DNA of 64,000 nucleotides from Saururus chinensis (Eukaryota > Streptophyta > Magnoliopsida > Piperales > Saururaceae): the NCBI GenBank assembly GCA_035235625.1, contig CP141148.1:19345057-19409056 (forward strand). Direction: 5' to 3'. Positions 35,011 through 46,706 of the stretch are shown here, in pieces. Both the position numbers and the translations under genes were made by a program. The notes under the pieces are model-generated. The model made no database searches and was not told the origin of the DNA. It saw only the letters and a program-made list of their open reading frames with translations. The stretch's first letter is position 1; each line of letters begins with the position of its first letter.

Positions 35011-36046
35011 TTGTTATTGATACAATTGTTCATCAAGTTAGGGATGAAAACCTCTAAGATGGTGTACATGCTTACATAAGATGTTCTACATAATAAAATT
35101 TGCATACAAAAAATTATACTAGAGTCCCTCTTTGCACAATAGGATAGGAGGCTATCATGGCTATTATACAGTGCCCTTCCTTAGTAATTACATCCTTCTT
35201 CATTCTTATATAACCTTGTTCTCCCTGGATAGTCCCTCAAGATTCATTTTTTGAGTTGTAGTGTCATCTTGATCTCCTTTGTAGGAATAAATAGTTTATG
35301 TGGTTAACAATTTTTATGTGGTTAGAAATTTTTTGACAAAAATTAGAGAAGAACGATCGCCAATGAAGTGAGGGAGGCCGACAATCACCAAATAGAAATC
35401 AGAATTTGTTGTTGATGAAAACTGCTAGGTAAAATCACAAATCGTCACTAAACTCTGATCTCCTCATTCTTTATGAGTCGTCACAACTAATTTACACGAT
35501 TTTAAAACCTAACCCTTGTTGTAGGGGTATTTTGGTCTAATTTTTTAAAATATCATGTAAACCCAGGTTCTATGAAATATTTTTTACAAAACCAAGGAAT
35601 ACGGAATATTTGTATGTTAGGCCAGGTAATATGGAAAAAACTCATGAACCAAATATTACATATTGGTGATGGCCTAATACTGTAGAGCTCATAGCATAAA
35701 TGTTTCCATGGAACAGTAGTTTTAAAACATGATAACTTTTATGTGGGCATGTCTCTTACATACATGATCTCTCTTGGGGAAACCCCAAATAACCAAATAT
35801 CCATGCATAATACTCCATGTCTGCATTCAATAGAGACACATTTGGTGGAAAAACCTAAATGCGGGACTATGTTTTGATCAATTCTCAGAAAGCTATATTT
35901 CATTATCTATTGAAATTCTTATTACTTGAATGAAATCCCCATACAAATGCAATGTAAATCTTGAAAATAATAATGAATGTCCCACTTATTGTATCGATAC
36001 ATAATCTTCTTATTGAAACTAGGATATACTAACAAGCATGGACCGT
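35011..36046. other. Unassigned AT-rich DNA downstream of the GLP pseudogene
   Basis: No recognised gene or repeat. As it follows the GLP stop codon on the minus strand, part may be that gene's 3' untranslated and flanking region. Confidence 0.4.
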
Positions 36047-36822
36047 CTAGTTGTTGTCCGTCCAGAATCGAGATTGTAGGTAGTCCACCACTTTCTTGTC
36101 CACTTGGAAAGCCTTGGCCAACATGTCATCTAAGATTGGTGGCTTCGACCCGAAGATAGCATTAGCAATGGTGATTACTCGAGGATTCTGGCTGCTTAGA
36201 CCAGCTATAGCAATTGCATTAGTTTGGCCAGGATTAAATTGGAAATGGGTGAGTCCCTCTGGGAAGACAAACACATCTCCTTTATTGAGGACCTTGCATA
36301 CGAGGCGATTAACAAGGTTAGATGTCACAAAGACAACGTAGAGTGTTCCTTCTAGAACAATAAGAATCTCAGTGGCCTTGGGTGTGTGTGGGGAGGGTTT
36401 TGGCTGTATGGGGCGTAGTCTATCCTAACCATGGATATGCCTAGATTGTTGAGGCTAACTATCTAGTTCATGTTCACCGTCGCCACATTCGATCCAACTA
36501 CATTGTCCGTGTTGCCAGGTACGTTAAGCCCCGAGAAGAAAAAGTCCTCTGGTGTAGCCATCTTTGCATTCTTACAGACAAAGCCATTTACGCGCACTAA
36601 AAAAGAACAATAGACAAAGTTGTTTTAGATATCATCACAAACATCAGGACTGGAGGTAATCCTCTAGTTAATTCATAGTTGATGTGAAGCTAATGTCTTA
36701 CCAGGAGAGTTGCGGTCAACAACACACAAGTCCCAAAGCGGACTTGTATCAGATGCAAAGGCAAGTGAAGTGTCCACGGAGAGGAGCGCGAGCACAACAA
36801 AATCTGGAGAGGAACATGCCAT
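36047..36822 (-). pseudogene. Germin-like protein (GLP) pseudogene, copy 1
   Basis: A two-exon GLP gene on the minus strand. Exon 1 (36822-36702) encodes a signal peptide (FVVLALLSVDTSLAFA), then SDTSPLWDLCVVDRNSPG. The GT-AG intron is 36701-36597 (105 bp). Exon 2 starts VRVNGFVCK, giving the two cysteines that form the conserved GLP disulfide. Cupin motif 1 is seen as NPPHTHPR and then broken by a one-base deletion before the TEIL part. Motif 2 is intact ([17 protein letters not shown], including the metal-ligand histidine). The C-terminus reads [20 protein letters not shown] replaces the glutamine of VNMNQI. GLPs are secreted hexameric manganese cupins of the cell wall, some with superoxide dismutase or oxalate oxidase activity. 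This copy cannot make the protein. Confidence 0.92.
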
Positions 36823-36901
36823 CTTTGTTTTTCTTATCAATGTATTCAGAAGAAACATGACGAACATGCTCTTATTAAAGACAAAATTTTGGATAAGGAG
36901 C

Positions 36902-36909
36902 TATTTATA
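36902..36909 (-). promoter_or_regulatory. TATA box of GLP copy 1
   Basis: TATAAATA on the minus strand, 80 bases before the start codon. The chromovirus derivative inserted about 21 bases further upstream, at 36931, separating this core from the distal promoter (38220 onward). Confidence 0.7.
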
Positions 36910-36930
36910 GTTGGATATATAGAGGCAGTC

Positions 36931-37360
36931 TGTTAGGTACGTGCCCCTTGGGCAGCCGACCGTGCGGCGCTTGCAGGCTTGAGGCCCACCAAGCAAGCCT
37001 TTGTTTGGGATGAATGGCTTGCCTTGTACGGATGCGTTGCAAAGCAAAGAGGTAGGAGGCAAAAAGCAAGTCACATTGCAAGGAAATTAATGAACACAAG
37101 CATGGAAAATGGATGCATTCACTATCAACATGTTTACAAGCAATGGGTGCAATAACACTATGACGAACAACACAACTACTCACTCCCCCTATATAGCATA
37201 ATAGATTTTTTGTATATGGCTGGAGTGGCAGCCAAAGTGGCTGTACGGGCATGGTTGCACCATAAAACATAAAAAAAGAAAATACATGAAAATAAAGAAA
37301 AGTATATGAAAATAAACCAAAATAGCAATTGGTAGAGTGCCTGGAATGCAGTATGTGACA
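36931..37360 (-). repeat. 3' LTR of chromovirus derivative, copy 1
   Basis: 430 bp, matching 37785-38219. The outer end reads TGTTAGGTACG on the plus strand where the other LTR has TGTCACGGACG. Confidence 0.88.
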
Positions 37361-37700
37361 TGCTCCCCCACTCAATTCCGTTGACATCCTTGTTGATGCT
37401 TCTCTAGGAGGTAGGCTTTGACTTGATTAGCATGGTCAGAGGAGTTCTTCTTCTGGCTCCTAGCTGTGTGGAAGGTCTTACCATTTTATGAGGAATTCGC
37501 GGATTTTCTCTTTGTCACATTCAACTTCATGATCAACAATGATTTGGTGAAGAATTCTAATGTCGGTGGTGACTTTGGGATTGCCGCATGCAAGGTGGTG
37601 TCTAGAGAGATCGTTTGCATCTGCGTGGTATGGCTTCAAACAGTTGGTGTGGAAGATGGGGTGGATCTACATTTGCTCAGTTCTCTTACAATTTATAGAA
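37361..37700 (-). pseudogene. Chromodomain-coding tail of the derivative, copy 1
   Basis: From about 37650 the minus strand reads CLKPYHADANDLSRHH, then KVTTDIRILHQIIVDHEVEC and KEKIREFLIKW. This is the start of a gypsy chromodomain: a beta strand followed by the E-x-LIKW core. It continues DLPHS and EPEEELL with four in-frame stops (after LIKW, after HS, and two further on), then REASTRM by a frame change. In full chromoviruses this domain guides integration. Here it is the only coding region left. Confidence 0.75.
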
Positions 37701-37768
37701 GAGCTCTACCACTAACCAAAGCCCATTCAAGTTAGTCACCGGTCGCCAATCTACTACGCCCCACACAT

Positions 37769-37783
37769 TGGCTCTGATACCAT
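37769..37783 (-). other. Primer binding site, tRNA-iMet, of the derivative
   Basis: The minus strand reads ATGGTATCAGAGCCAA directly after the 5' LTR end, a full match to the plant initiator tRNA-Met primer site. Confidence 0.88.
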
Positions 37784-37784
37784 C

Positions 37785-38219
37785 TGTCACGGACGTGCCC
37801 CTTGGGCAACCGACCGTGCGGCACTTGCTAGCTTAATGCCCACAAAGGAAGCCTTTGTTTGGGATGAATGGCTTGCCATGCACGGATGTGTTGCACAAAT
37901 CACTTGCGGGTGCTCATGCAAAGCAAAGACGTAGGGGGCAGAAAGAGAGTCACATTGCAAGGAAAAGAATGAACACAAGTATGGATAATGGATACATTCA
38001 CTATCAACATGTTTATAAGCAATGGGTGCAACAACACTATGACTAACAACACAACTACTCACTCCCCCCTATATAGCATAAGAGTGGTAGCCAAATTGGT
38101 TGTATAGGCATGGTTGCACTATAAAACATGAATAAAGAAAATATATGAAAATAAAAAAAAGTACATTAAAATAAACCAAAATGGGAATTGGTAGGGTGCC
38201 CAAAACGCAGTCTGTGACA
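37785..38219 (-). repeat. 5' LTR of chromovirus derivative, copy 1
   Basis: 435 bp, matching 36931-37360. Ends TGACA at 38219; the GLP upstream DNA resumes at GGTCGCTACC. Confidence 0.88.
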
Positions 38220-39965
38220 GGTCGCTACCTTCTAATACAAAAACAAACCATATGATTCAATTGAAATGGTAGTTTTGCTGGGTCAGTACTGCATATTTTA
38301 GTTTACTGAGTACCAACTTCATATGTAAATAGATTTTTTATTATTCTTACTATGTCATAGTTTGCTAGCAAAGAATGGACGCAGTCCATGCATGCTTTTC
38401 TCCCCATCATCTTCCTTATTGACTCTCTCATCTATAGTAATGGTTATGCCTTGAATCTTTCTATAATGTTATGCGAATTTTGTTCAGTCCAAACAATAAG
38501 ATCTCAACTGCCAACTTTGAGTAGTTATTAGTCCCAAAGTTTGTATGGAAATGAGGCATCACACCGTGTTTGACTTCATAAGCAAATGTTTCATTAATTA
38601 AGAGAAGAAAGCAAGTGCATCTAATTCAATGATAGGTAAGGCGGCAAACAACCTATGTACCCCATAAGTGATGTCTATCTCGTTGGACTGAAAAATCTGA
38701 TGGCTTATGAATATGCCCGGGCTCACTAAAGTGCGTAAGCGCATGCTCATAATAACGAGACTCAAGATATATGACTACAAGTGTTAATAATTGTAAATCT
38801 TTACTTTCATCCTTAAAAAATATATATTTTCTTCAATTGCAAATATTTTTTAGACAGGTCTTGTGACTCAAATTAAGTGAAATATGGCATGATACAACAT
38901 AAAACATAAGGACTCGGTTTGCCTCAATGTATAGGGTCTCATGTAGGTCCCAACTCCCACCCACTAGGTGGTTTAAATACCAAAGTTAGGTGAGTAACGT
39001 AACTGCATCTAAAATGCTTCTCCACTTAAGGGTGAAACATTTAAGGGAAGACATGACCCTACCTGGTCCGAAAATGCGGGTTAGGATAGAAAATTGTTTA
39101 CCCTAATCTTATGGCAAGCCCAAATATTTAAGGCTCATCTTAAATATTGTCGGGCTAGAGCGAAGGGTAAAGACCCACAAGTTATGAAGTTTATGAAATT
39201 TCAAGCTTACATGTCATTATGGTTAAGATTAGTTATATTCAAACCCTAGGTTTTTTCCGTGTCCCCCAAAGAAAGTGAAAAAGAGGTCTTTTTTTTACCT
39301 TCATTCTCTAATGTCCCCCCCCCCCCCCCCCCCCCCCGCCCAATTTGCTCATACTTCCCCAGTACATTAAATCCTTTCTCCTTTTCTTCTAGCAAGAGCT
39401 CCAGCTCCAACGACATTGGGTCTGGTGGTAGCCCTCAGGGCTAGATTTGGCCACGGAGGCAGGATCCATATTTGGCTTATGACTGCCAAATCCAGTAGTG
39501 GCCTTAGAGCACTTAAAAGGGTGGTCTGCCACTCTAGTACAAGGATGTGGTGGTTCCATGTTGCTATTCACAGTTGATATATGCTAGATCCAACCACGAC
39601 AGGCTGCAACCCACTTGACCACCATGGTGCACTAGCTGAATAGTTCATCCATCGCGCAAGCAATGGCTCTGATGTCAGACTAAAGAAAGGAGAAGTGGGG
39701 TAAGGACTTTTATTATTTTTTAAATATGGGGGATAAGTGAGAGTTTTTAATAAGAGAGCGTGGGGTAAAGAACAAATGGGGTGACTGTGAAAAAAATTGG
39801 GGTTTGAATTGCCACGTTTTATGGTTAATTGTGAAAACCCAAAGGCATATGATATTGTATCTTATGAGACAACTAGTGTCACACATTAGATGCCTACTTG
39901 AACTTTGTGCCAAGCACTCGAGCATAATGGGACCCAATTCTGAAAAATTAGACTTGCTAAGTGCA
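38220..39965. other. GLP distal promoter side and unassigned DNA, duplicated
   Basis: Repeated at 60471-62258. No gene. 39315-39337 is a run of 23 C. Near 39663-39680 the minus strand reads CATCAGAGCCATTG, similar to a tRNA-Met primer site, which hints at another LTR remnant whose borders I could not find. Confidence 0.5.
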
Positions 39966-40449
39966 CAAGAGACAACTAATATAGTAAAATAATAACTTAA
40001 AATAAATTATGAAATTAATTACCAAATACTAGAATAGTTTGTTACATTATTGAATAAAACCAAATCATAAAGTCTTCCTACGACAAACAAAATCTTCATT
40101 AAAAGTCTTGTTCTTCCCTAAGTTGATTCCTATGTTCACTACAAGATCACATTGGCATTGGCTCATATGTCTGAAAGAGACTCCATTGTCTCTGCATATT
40201 ATAGGACGTGCAGAGAAAATTTTCAACAAAACAAACATAAAGGTAAGCAAAGCTTAGTAAGGAAAAATAAACATGACAATTATAAGCCATCATAAACATT
40301 TAGGAACAACATCTAAATTCAAAGAATTAATAACTTAATAATTGTCAAACGTCAACTATCCATTATTGAACTAAGTTCATCATCCATCATTTATCATTCA
40401 TCATCCATTATCCATTATCACTATTTAAGTGTTAAAAATATCATGTTGT
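39966..40449. other. Unassigned DNA with a CATCATTCAT-type simple repeat
   Basis: No gene. 40378-40426 is a degenerate ATCATCCATT microsatellite just before the CACTA end. Confidence 0.5.
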
Positions 40450-42440
40450 CACTATAACAAAAAGGACTATTAGCAATGCTTTTAAGCGTCGCTAAAAGTT
40501 CTAAAAATATCACTAATGACTATTAGCAATGCTAAAATTATCAATAATAGTCCAATCGCTAATCATTAGAAACACATAGGACAAAGAGTCACTAATAATT
40601 TAATATTAGTGAAACTAATTTTTAAGTCACTAATACTATATTATTAGCATGCGCATAATTAAACGTCTCTATTAAAAATATTAGCAACTCTTTTGGATGC
40701 ATTGCTACTATTCAAATTTCATTTAAAAATAAAACATAAGAGTGTTGCTAATAAATAATTTTATAAAATCAAAATAGTGCATTTGTGAAGCTTTACAAAG
40801 AGTTGCTAATTTATAAAAATTATAAAATAAGAAATAGTAAAATTTTAAAAAGTGCCACTAATAATAGTGAAAATTTTAAAAAAAATCTTGCATTGACAGG
40901 AGGGGCATTGGAATCCAGCACTCCTCCTTCAACAAGAATCGGGGAGGGGGGAGGATTTATGATGCCGGCTGGAGAATCTGGCACCGGTGCTGAGTGGCGG
41001 GAGGGGAGACTGAGCGGAGAGGGAAGTGGGAGGGATTCAAATTTTGGCTCCTCGCTGGATTCTGGCTCCCCGCCAGATTCCAATCCTACACCCCCACCAA
41101 CCTCCTCCCTCCCGCTCTGCCCTCTCTCACCGGGTCTTCCTACCCTCCTTCCACTCCTTTGAAAATGAAGGAGGGGAATGAGGGAGGACAGGGAGTGCGG
41201 AGAGGAAGGAGGGGGGACCCGAGAGAGGGGGAGAGGGAGGGAGGAGGGGGGTGGTCGCTAAGGCGAGGTGGAGAGTGGGGGATTTAATTATAAGGTGGGC
41301 GAAATTTCTCCTGCACTGCGTTTTTGCGACGCTTCTAGTGGAAGTGCCACAAAAAGGGGAAGAGAGAGAGGAGAGAGTGAGGAGAAAGATACGAGAGAGA
41401 ATAGAGAGAAAAGAGGAGAGAAAGAGGAGAGAGAGGGATGGAGGAGAGAGAGGGTTGGTCCCTCTTCCCTCTTGGTGGTCCCTCTCTCTCCTCCTTTCCC
41501 TGTCCCCTCTCCCTCTTCCCCTCCTTTCTCTCTCCTCTTCTCCCCCTCCTTTCTCTCTCCGCCCTCCCAACATACCTTCCATGTAACACCCCTTTTCTAT
41601 CTCTCTGATCTCGCTCTCCCCCCTTTCCCCCCCTCTTCCTTCTCTCTCACTCTCCCTCTCCCTCTCTTCCTTCTCTCTCTCTCTTCCTTCCCCCTCATCT
41701 CTCTCTCTCTCTCCCCTCTCCCTCTCTCCACCTCTCTCTTCCCCTTCTCTCTCTCTCCTCTCTCTCTCTTTCCCTCTCCCTCTCTCTACCTCTCTCTCCC
41801 CTTATCTCTTTTAGTTTTAACATATTCAAATAAAAATAAAAAACAGTAATGATGCGTAAAACAATGTGTCGCTACTATAGTAGATGGTAGCAACAAATAT
41901 TGATATGCATCACTACTATAAATTTTTTAATTTTTTTAACTATAAAACAATAAGCAACACTCATCTAAAAAAATCACTAATAGTTCAACTATTAGAGACA
42001 CTTAGGTATAAGCATCCCTAATAATATTATTATTAGGGACACTTTGAATTAAGCATCCCTAATTGTACAAAGTTTTAAATTTTTTATTAAATTTAAAACT
42101 ATTACTATCACTCTTTTAAAAGTGTTACTAATAGTTCCACTATTAAGGACACTTATATATAAGCATCATCTCTAATTGTATTACTACTAGGGATGCTTCA
42201 TTCAATGTGTTGCTAATAGTCCAAAATTTTAATTTTTTTATTGAATTTAAAACTATTACCAACACTCTTTTAAAAGCGTCACTAATAGTTAACCTATTAG
42301 CGATGCTTATATCTAAGCATCCCTCATAGTATTAACATTGGGGACGTTTTGATTAGGCATCCGTAATAGTCTGAAATTTTAATTTTTTTTAATTTAATAC
42401 AATTGGGGAGGCTCTAATTAAAGTGTCACTTGATGCACTG
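40450..42440. mobile_element. CACTA (En/Spm-type) element, right end missing
   Basis: The left end begins CACTATAACAAAAAGGAC at 40450, the canonical CACTA terminus. It is followed by subterminal repeats of the type AGCAATGCT and AAGCGTCGCTAA (to about 40870). Similar words in both orientations resume at 41835-42430 (AGTGTTACTAATAG, AGGGATGCTT, AAGCATCCCT), including a roughly 142-bp tandem unit (42105 and 42247). A matching TAGTG right terminus was not found; the repeats fade at about 42440. The core is GC-rich and low-complexity with no transposase. Confidence 0.75.
41345..41812. repeat. Purine tract followed by long pyrimidine tract
   Basis: 41345-41455 is almost all G and A; 41459-41812 is almost all C and T. 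GGAGGAGAGAGAGGG near 41441 can pair perfectly with CCCTCTCTCTCCTCC near 41480, so the boundary is a hairpin and the tracts could form triplex DNA. The long serine/proline and arginine/glutamate frames here are artefacts of this composition. Confidence 0.85.
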
Positions 42441-43417
<977 letters not shown>

Positions 43418-43528
43418 CCTTAAACAATTTCCATACAATTTTAAAAATTTTAATAAAATGTAGAACCTCATGTTTTCCATCATATTGTGTCACCCCAAGT
43501 TTTTGAAATTTTATTTTTCATAGGATAC

Positions 43529-44070
43529 GTCTATATGCACCCCATTAATCCACTTAGTACCCCAATCTTAATTACCCCTGTTGACTTCTTTAATTTTATC
43601 ACATATACCCCATCCTACATGGTATTCTTTTTATTTGGATCTTACCTATTTTTCCCTCTTTCTTCTCAGGTGTCGGTGCACCAATATTGGTATCGACAAT
43701 GCTCCCATGACTTCCTCCTCCGGCCAATGTCAAAACTCCTAGCCACGACCTAGAAGCTTCTTGCCACAACTAGAAGGCTGCAACCAAATCTTCTAGTCAA
43801 GGTCTAGAAGTATTACAAGCCACAGGCGGCTAGTGGAGGAGAGGGTTGGTGAGAATGGGGAGGACAAGGGTGACTGGAGTTGCCATAGCTAGAGTCGCAT
43901 GCCGAAGTCACCACAATGACCAAAGTTAATGTGCAAGGTGTGGGAGTTTTTGAGGTGGGGTAGATAGGGAGAGAAATAATGGGGTGTTTGAGGTTTCAGA
44001 AAGTAAAAAAAAAAGTCTGAATTTTTTTTTAAAGTAGGGTATTGTGGGGTTTAATGGGGTGATATAGATG
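43529..44070. mobile_element. Small inverted-repeat element (possible MITE)
   Basis: 43529-43567 (starting GTCTATATGCACCCC) and about 44032-44070 (ending GGGGTGATATAGATG) are imperfect inverted repeats of about 38 bp that bound 540 bp. There is no transposase and no clear target duplication, so the family is open. Confidence 0.4.
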
Positions 44071-46706
44071 CATTCTTCTCTATAAAATCTCACAGTGAAA
44101 AGGTGAATAATCTATAATAGTATTAAAGTTAGAAGAGGGATAAGGCTCTTATATATTACCTAAATTACCACTCTTGATTAGATACTCTATTTTTATCCCT
44201 TCTTAGTCTAGAATCATAAGATACCAAAAGGAGAAGTGCCCACACTGCAACTTAAGAAACCAAATGGAGAAGGACAGAGAGAGCCTCCTTTGTTTCATCT
44301 TAAAAATACTACTCTGGAACAAATCTCCATAACAAGCTTTGCAAGCCAATCCAACCAGCTTTGCACCAACACAGGGCTAGTTGAACTTTTGCATGTGCCC
44401 TCATTACAACTAGCTTGAACAGCCCAAATCTTGTCAACTTGGTTAACCTCTATAATGCTACCCCTCCACCTCTTGCGTCCTTCCTTGGACACCCTCACTA
44501 GAGATTTTTATTGAAGCTAATGCCCAACTCAATCTAAAGCATGAAAACAAAAGCCCACAAGGGCACGTGGACCCAAATATTAGAGATCTCAACTTCCATG
44601 ATCATTGAAACCTATTTTATTGCGCTATGTTAGACTATTCATCTTTCTATGTTATAATATGTTCCAACCTAACTCTCATACTGGATGAGCAGCTCTACAA
44701 ATAAAATAACATCATGGTGCTACTTCAGACCACACTCTCTCTCTACATGGCTAAAATGACTTACTTTTGAAGCCAACCAAATATCGGGATCGTTTGTTCT
44801 TTAATGTCAAATGCAATGGTCAAGGGGTGTCCTTCAATTACAATGATTCACACAAGCATAAGGTTTACTTACTGAAATATTATGCATGTATATATTCAAC
44901 TATATTCTCACATTCATCATGCTCGGCAACCATGCTATATATATCTCATAAATATCACGTACTGTAATAAAAATTATATTCAAGAATATTGAACCGATGC
45001 ACCATCGATGGCCTTATCGATGTGTCGGCCAAGGTGTTGATGACCATCGCGTCATGTCAATGTATCGAACCCTTACTAACATTGGATAGGTTGTGCAAGC
45101 CCATATTTCAAACACCACAACCGTCACACTTGTCCCATTGCCGGAGATTAGATCAACATTGACGTGACATATCATATCAATACTATTATTATTCATCTTC
45201 CTCCTAACACTTATGTCATCACCGATGTGTTGGAAATCAGGCTGATGATCGGGGAGAAAACAATAAAAAAGGTACTGGTTTACCCAAAACTTGCACCTAA
45301 TAAACATTATTCTCTCCTCACTCACACAATAAACCATTATGAAAAACCATTATTTTTATCATTATCATCATGAAATTAAAATACTCTCATTTATTCTAAG
45401 CAAAAAATAACTGCATCATGCATCATAACACAACAATAAGTCATATAATCCAATCCAAACTATTCATTTAAACATCACAAATAATAATTAAAATAATTCC
45501 ACCATCCTAGATATATAAAATACCTTTAAAATCCTTGGTATCACATATTGGATATTATTCCCAATTATTCCATGATATTGTTAGGTTATTTTAGAAACTT
45601 CTCATTACCCTTCCTAAAAATTAATGAAATAATTAATATTTAACAAAATACTAATCAAAGCATGTATTTCATGCAATGCATAAGGAACCATATATTATAT
45701 AACATATATGGTAATAGAATCATTAAGAATAGGTTTATATGACCAAAAATAGGATTTTATTCACGAATTTCACATGTACCCTGCTGAATTTGCAAAAATC
45801 ACCATAATAACATGTTTTTGGTAATTAAATCATATAAAATCATATTTATCTAAAAAATTCATGAAGATTTTATCAAAAAATATTGGAATAATTACAGTTC
45901 TATCAAAATTATTCTATCCTAGAATTCAATCAACATATGAATAGTAAAAGGGTAAATTTAATTTAAGGGCCATTTCAGTTATTAGACCTACCCAATGGCC
46001 TCTAAAAATTATGATAAAATTTAATAAAATCAATACAAGCAAATTTGCATCATAGTTAAAATTTTACACTCCCTCCATCCCAAATTAATAGCTAAATTTG
46101 GAAAAATAGTAGTTTTTATTCAATGGTTAAAGAAATTAAGCTTACCAAACTCTTTTTTAAGTAAACTACTAAAAAAATAAACAAAATAGAATGATTTGTT
46201 TGCAAACTTCCTAAATTTAGCCCATACTGCAATGAGAATTAAATAATTCTAGAAATTTATGAAAAGATATGAAAATTAAAAAAAAATCCAAGTTTAAACA
46301 TAAAACTTAAATATCCATCCTCAATATCCTAATATAGCTGATGAAGATCCATACCATGACAAAACATAGGTAAGTTCCTTAGCTCCGATTTCCAAATCAA
46401 GGATGATTTTTTGCTAACTTTCTTCCAAACAAAATATAAAAAAAAATGATCAATAAATAACATATATACTAATAAATTTAAGAAGAAATTTAAATGGCAT
46501 AGTTGAATGAAATATATAAAAGAGAGAAATATTAGAGGGTTAGCAAGTAGAGAAAGACACGTAGAGAGAAAGAGAGTGATGGATGTGAGAGAGAAAGAGG
46601 AAATGAACCAAAGGGGGATGAGTGGTCAAGTGAGAAGGGCGGGGTGTAACCCTATTTTAGATCTGTTTCTGATGAAGTTGAACCTCTTTTCCAAGTCTTT
46701 GACTTT
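44071..46706. other. Unassigned AT-rich DNA with half a Stowaway MITE
   Basis: 46069-46170 begins CTCCCTCCATCC and matches the left half of the Stowaway copies at 25830 and 26474; the right end is lost. 44236-44500 is less AT-rich and transcript-like, but no protein was recognised. Confidence 0.5.

Larger units (their letters stand above)
36931..38219 (-). mobile_element. 1.3-kb chromovirus deletion derivative, copy 1
   Basis: Minus-strand order: 5' LTR (38219-37785), primer site, 424-bp internal segment with a chromodomain-coding tail, polypurine tract (GTGGGGGAGCA), 3' LTR (37360-36931). The LTRs run TGTCACAGACTG to CCGTGACA. It lacks gag, protease, RT, RNase H and nearly all of integrase, so it is non-autonomous. 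No target duplication is clear. It sits in the GLP promoter. Confidence 0.88.
36345..39965. repeat. Segmental duplication, copy 1
   Basis: Collinear in direct orientation with 58562-62258: GLP 5' part, mini-retrotransposon and upstream DNA. The two copies share the same inserted element at the same spot, so duplication came after that insertion. Differences include a 23-base C run here (39315-39337) against about 8 in the other copy. About 38820-39000 is also missing from the other copy, which in turn has extra GC-rich DNA at about 61590-61880. Confidence 0.92.

Noticed and set aside
36905-37387. A 160-residue minus-strand open frame across the mini-element LTR
   Set aside because: It lies mostly in LTR sequence and its real content is the end of the chromodomain tail; no independent gene is supported.
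40785-41849. Several long overlapping open frames on both strands, rich in Ser/Pro or Arg/Glu
   Set aside because: Caused by purine and pyrimidine bias; no domain, no consistent frame.
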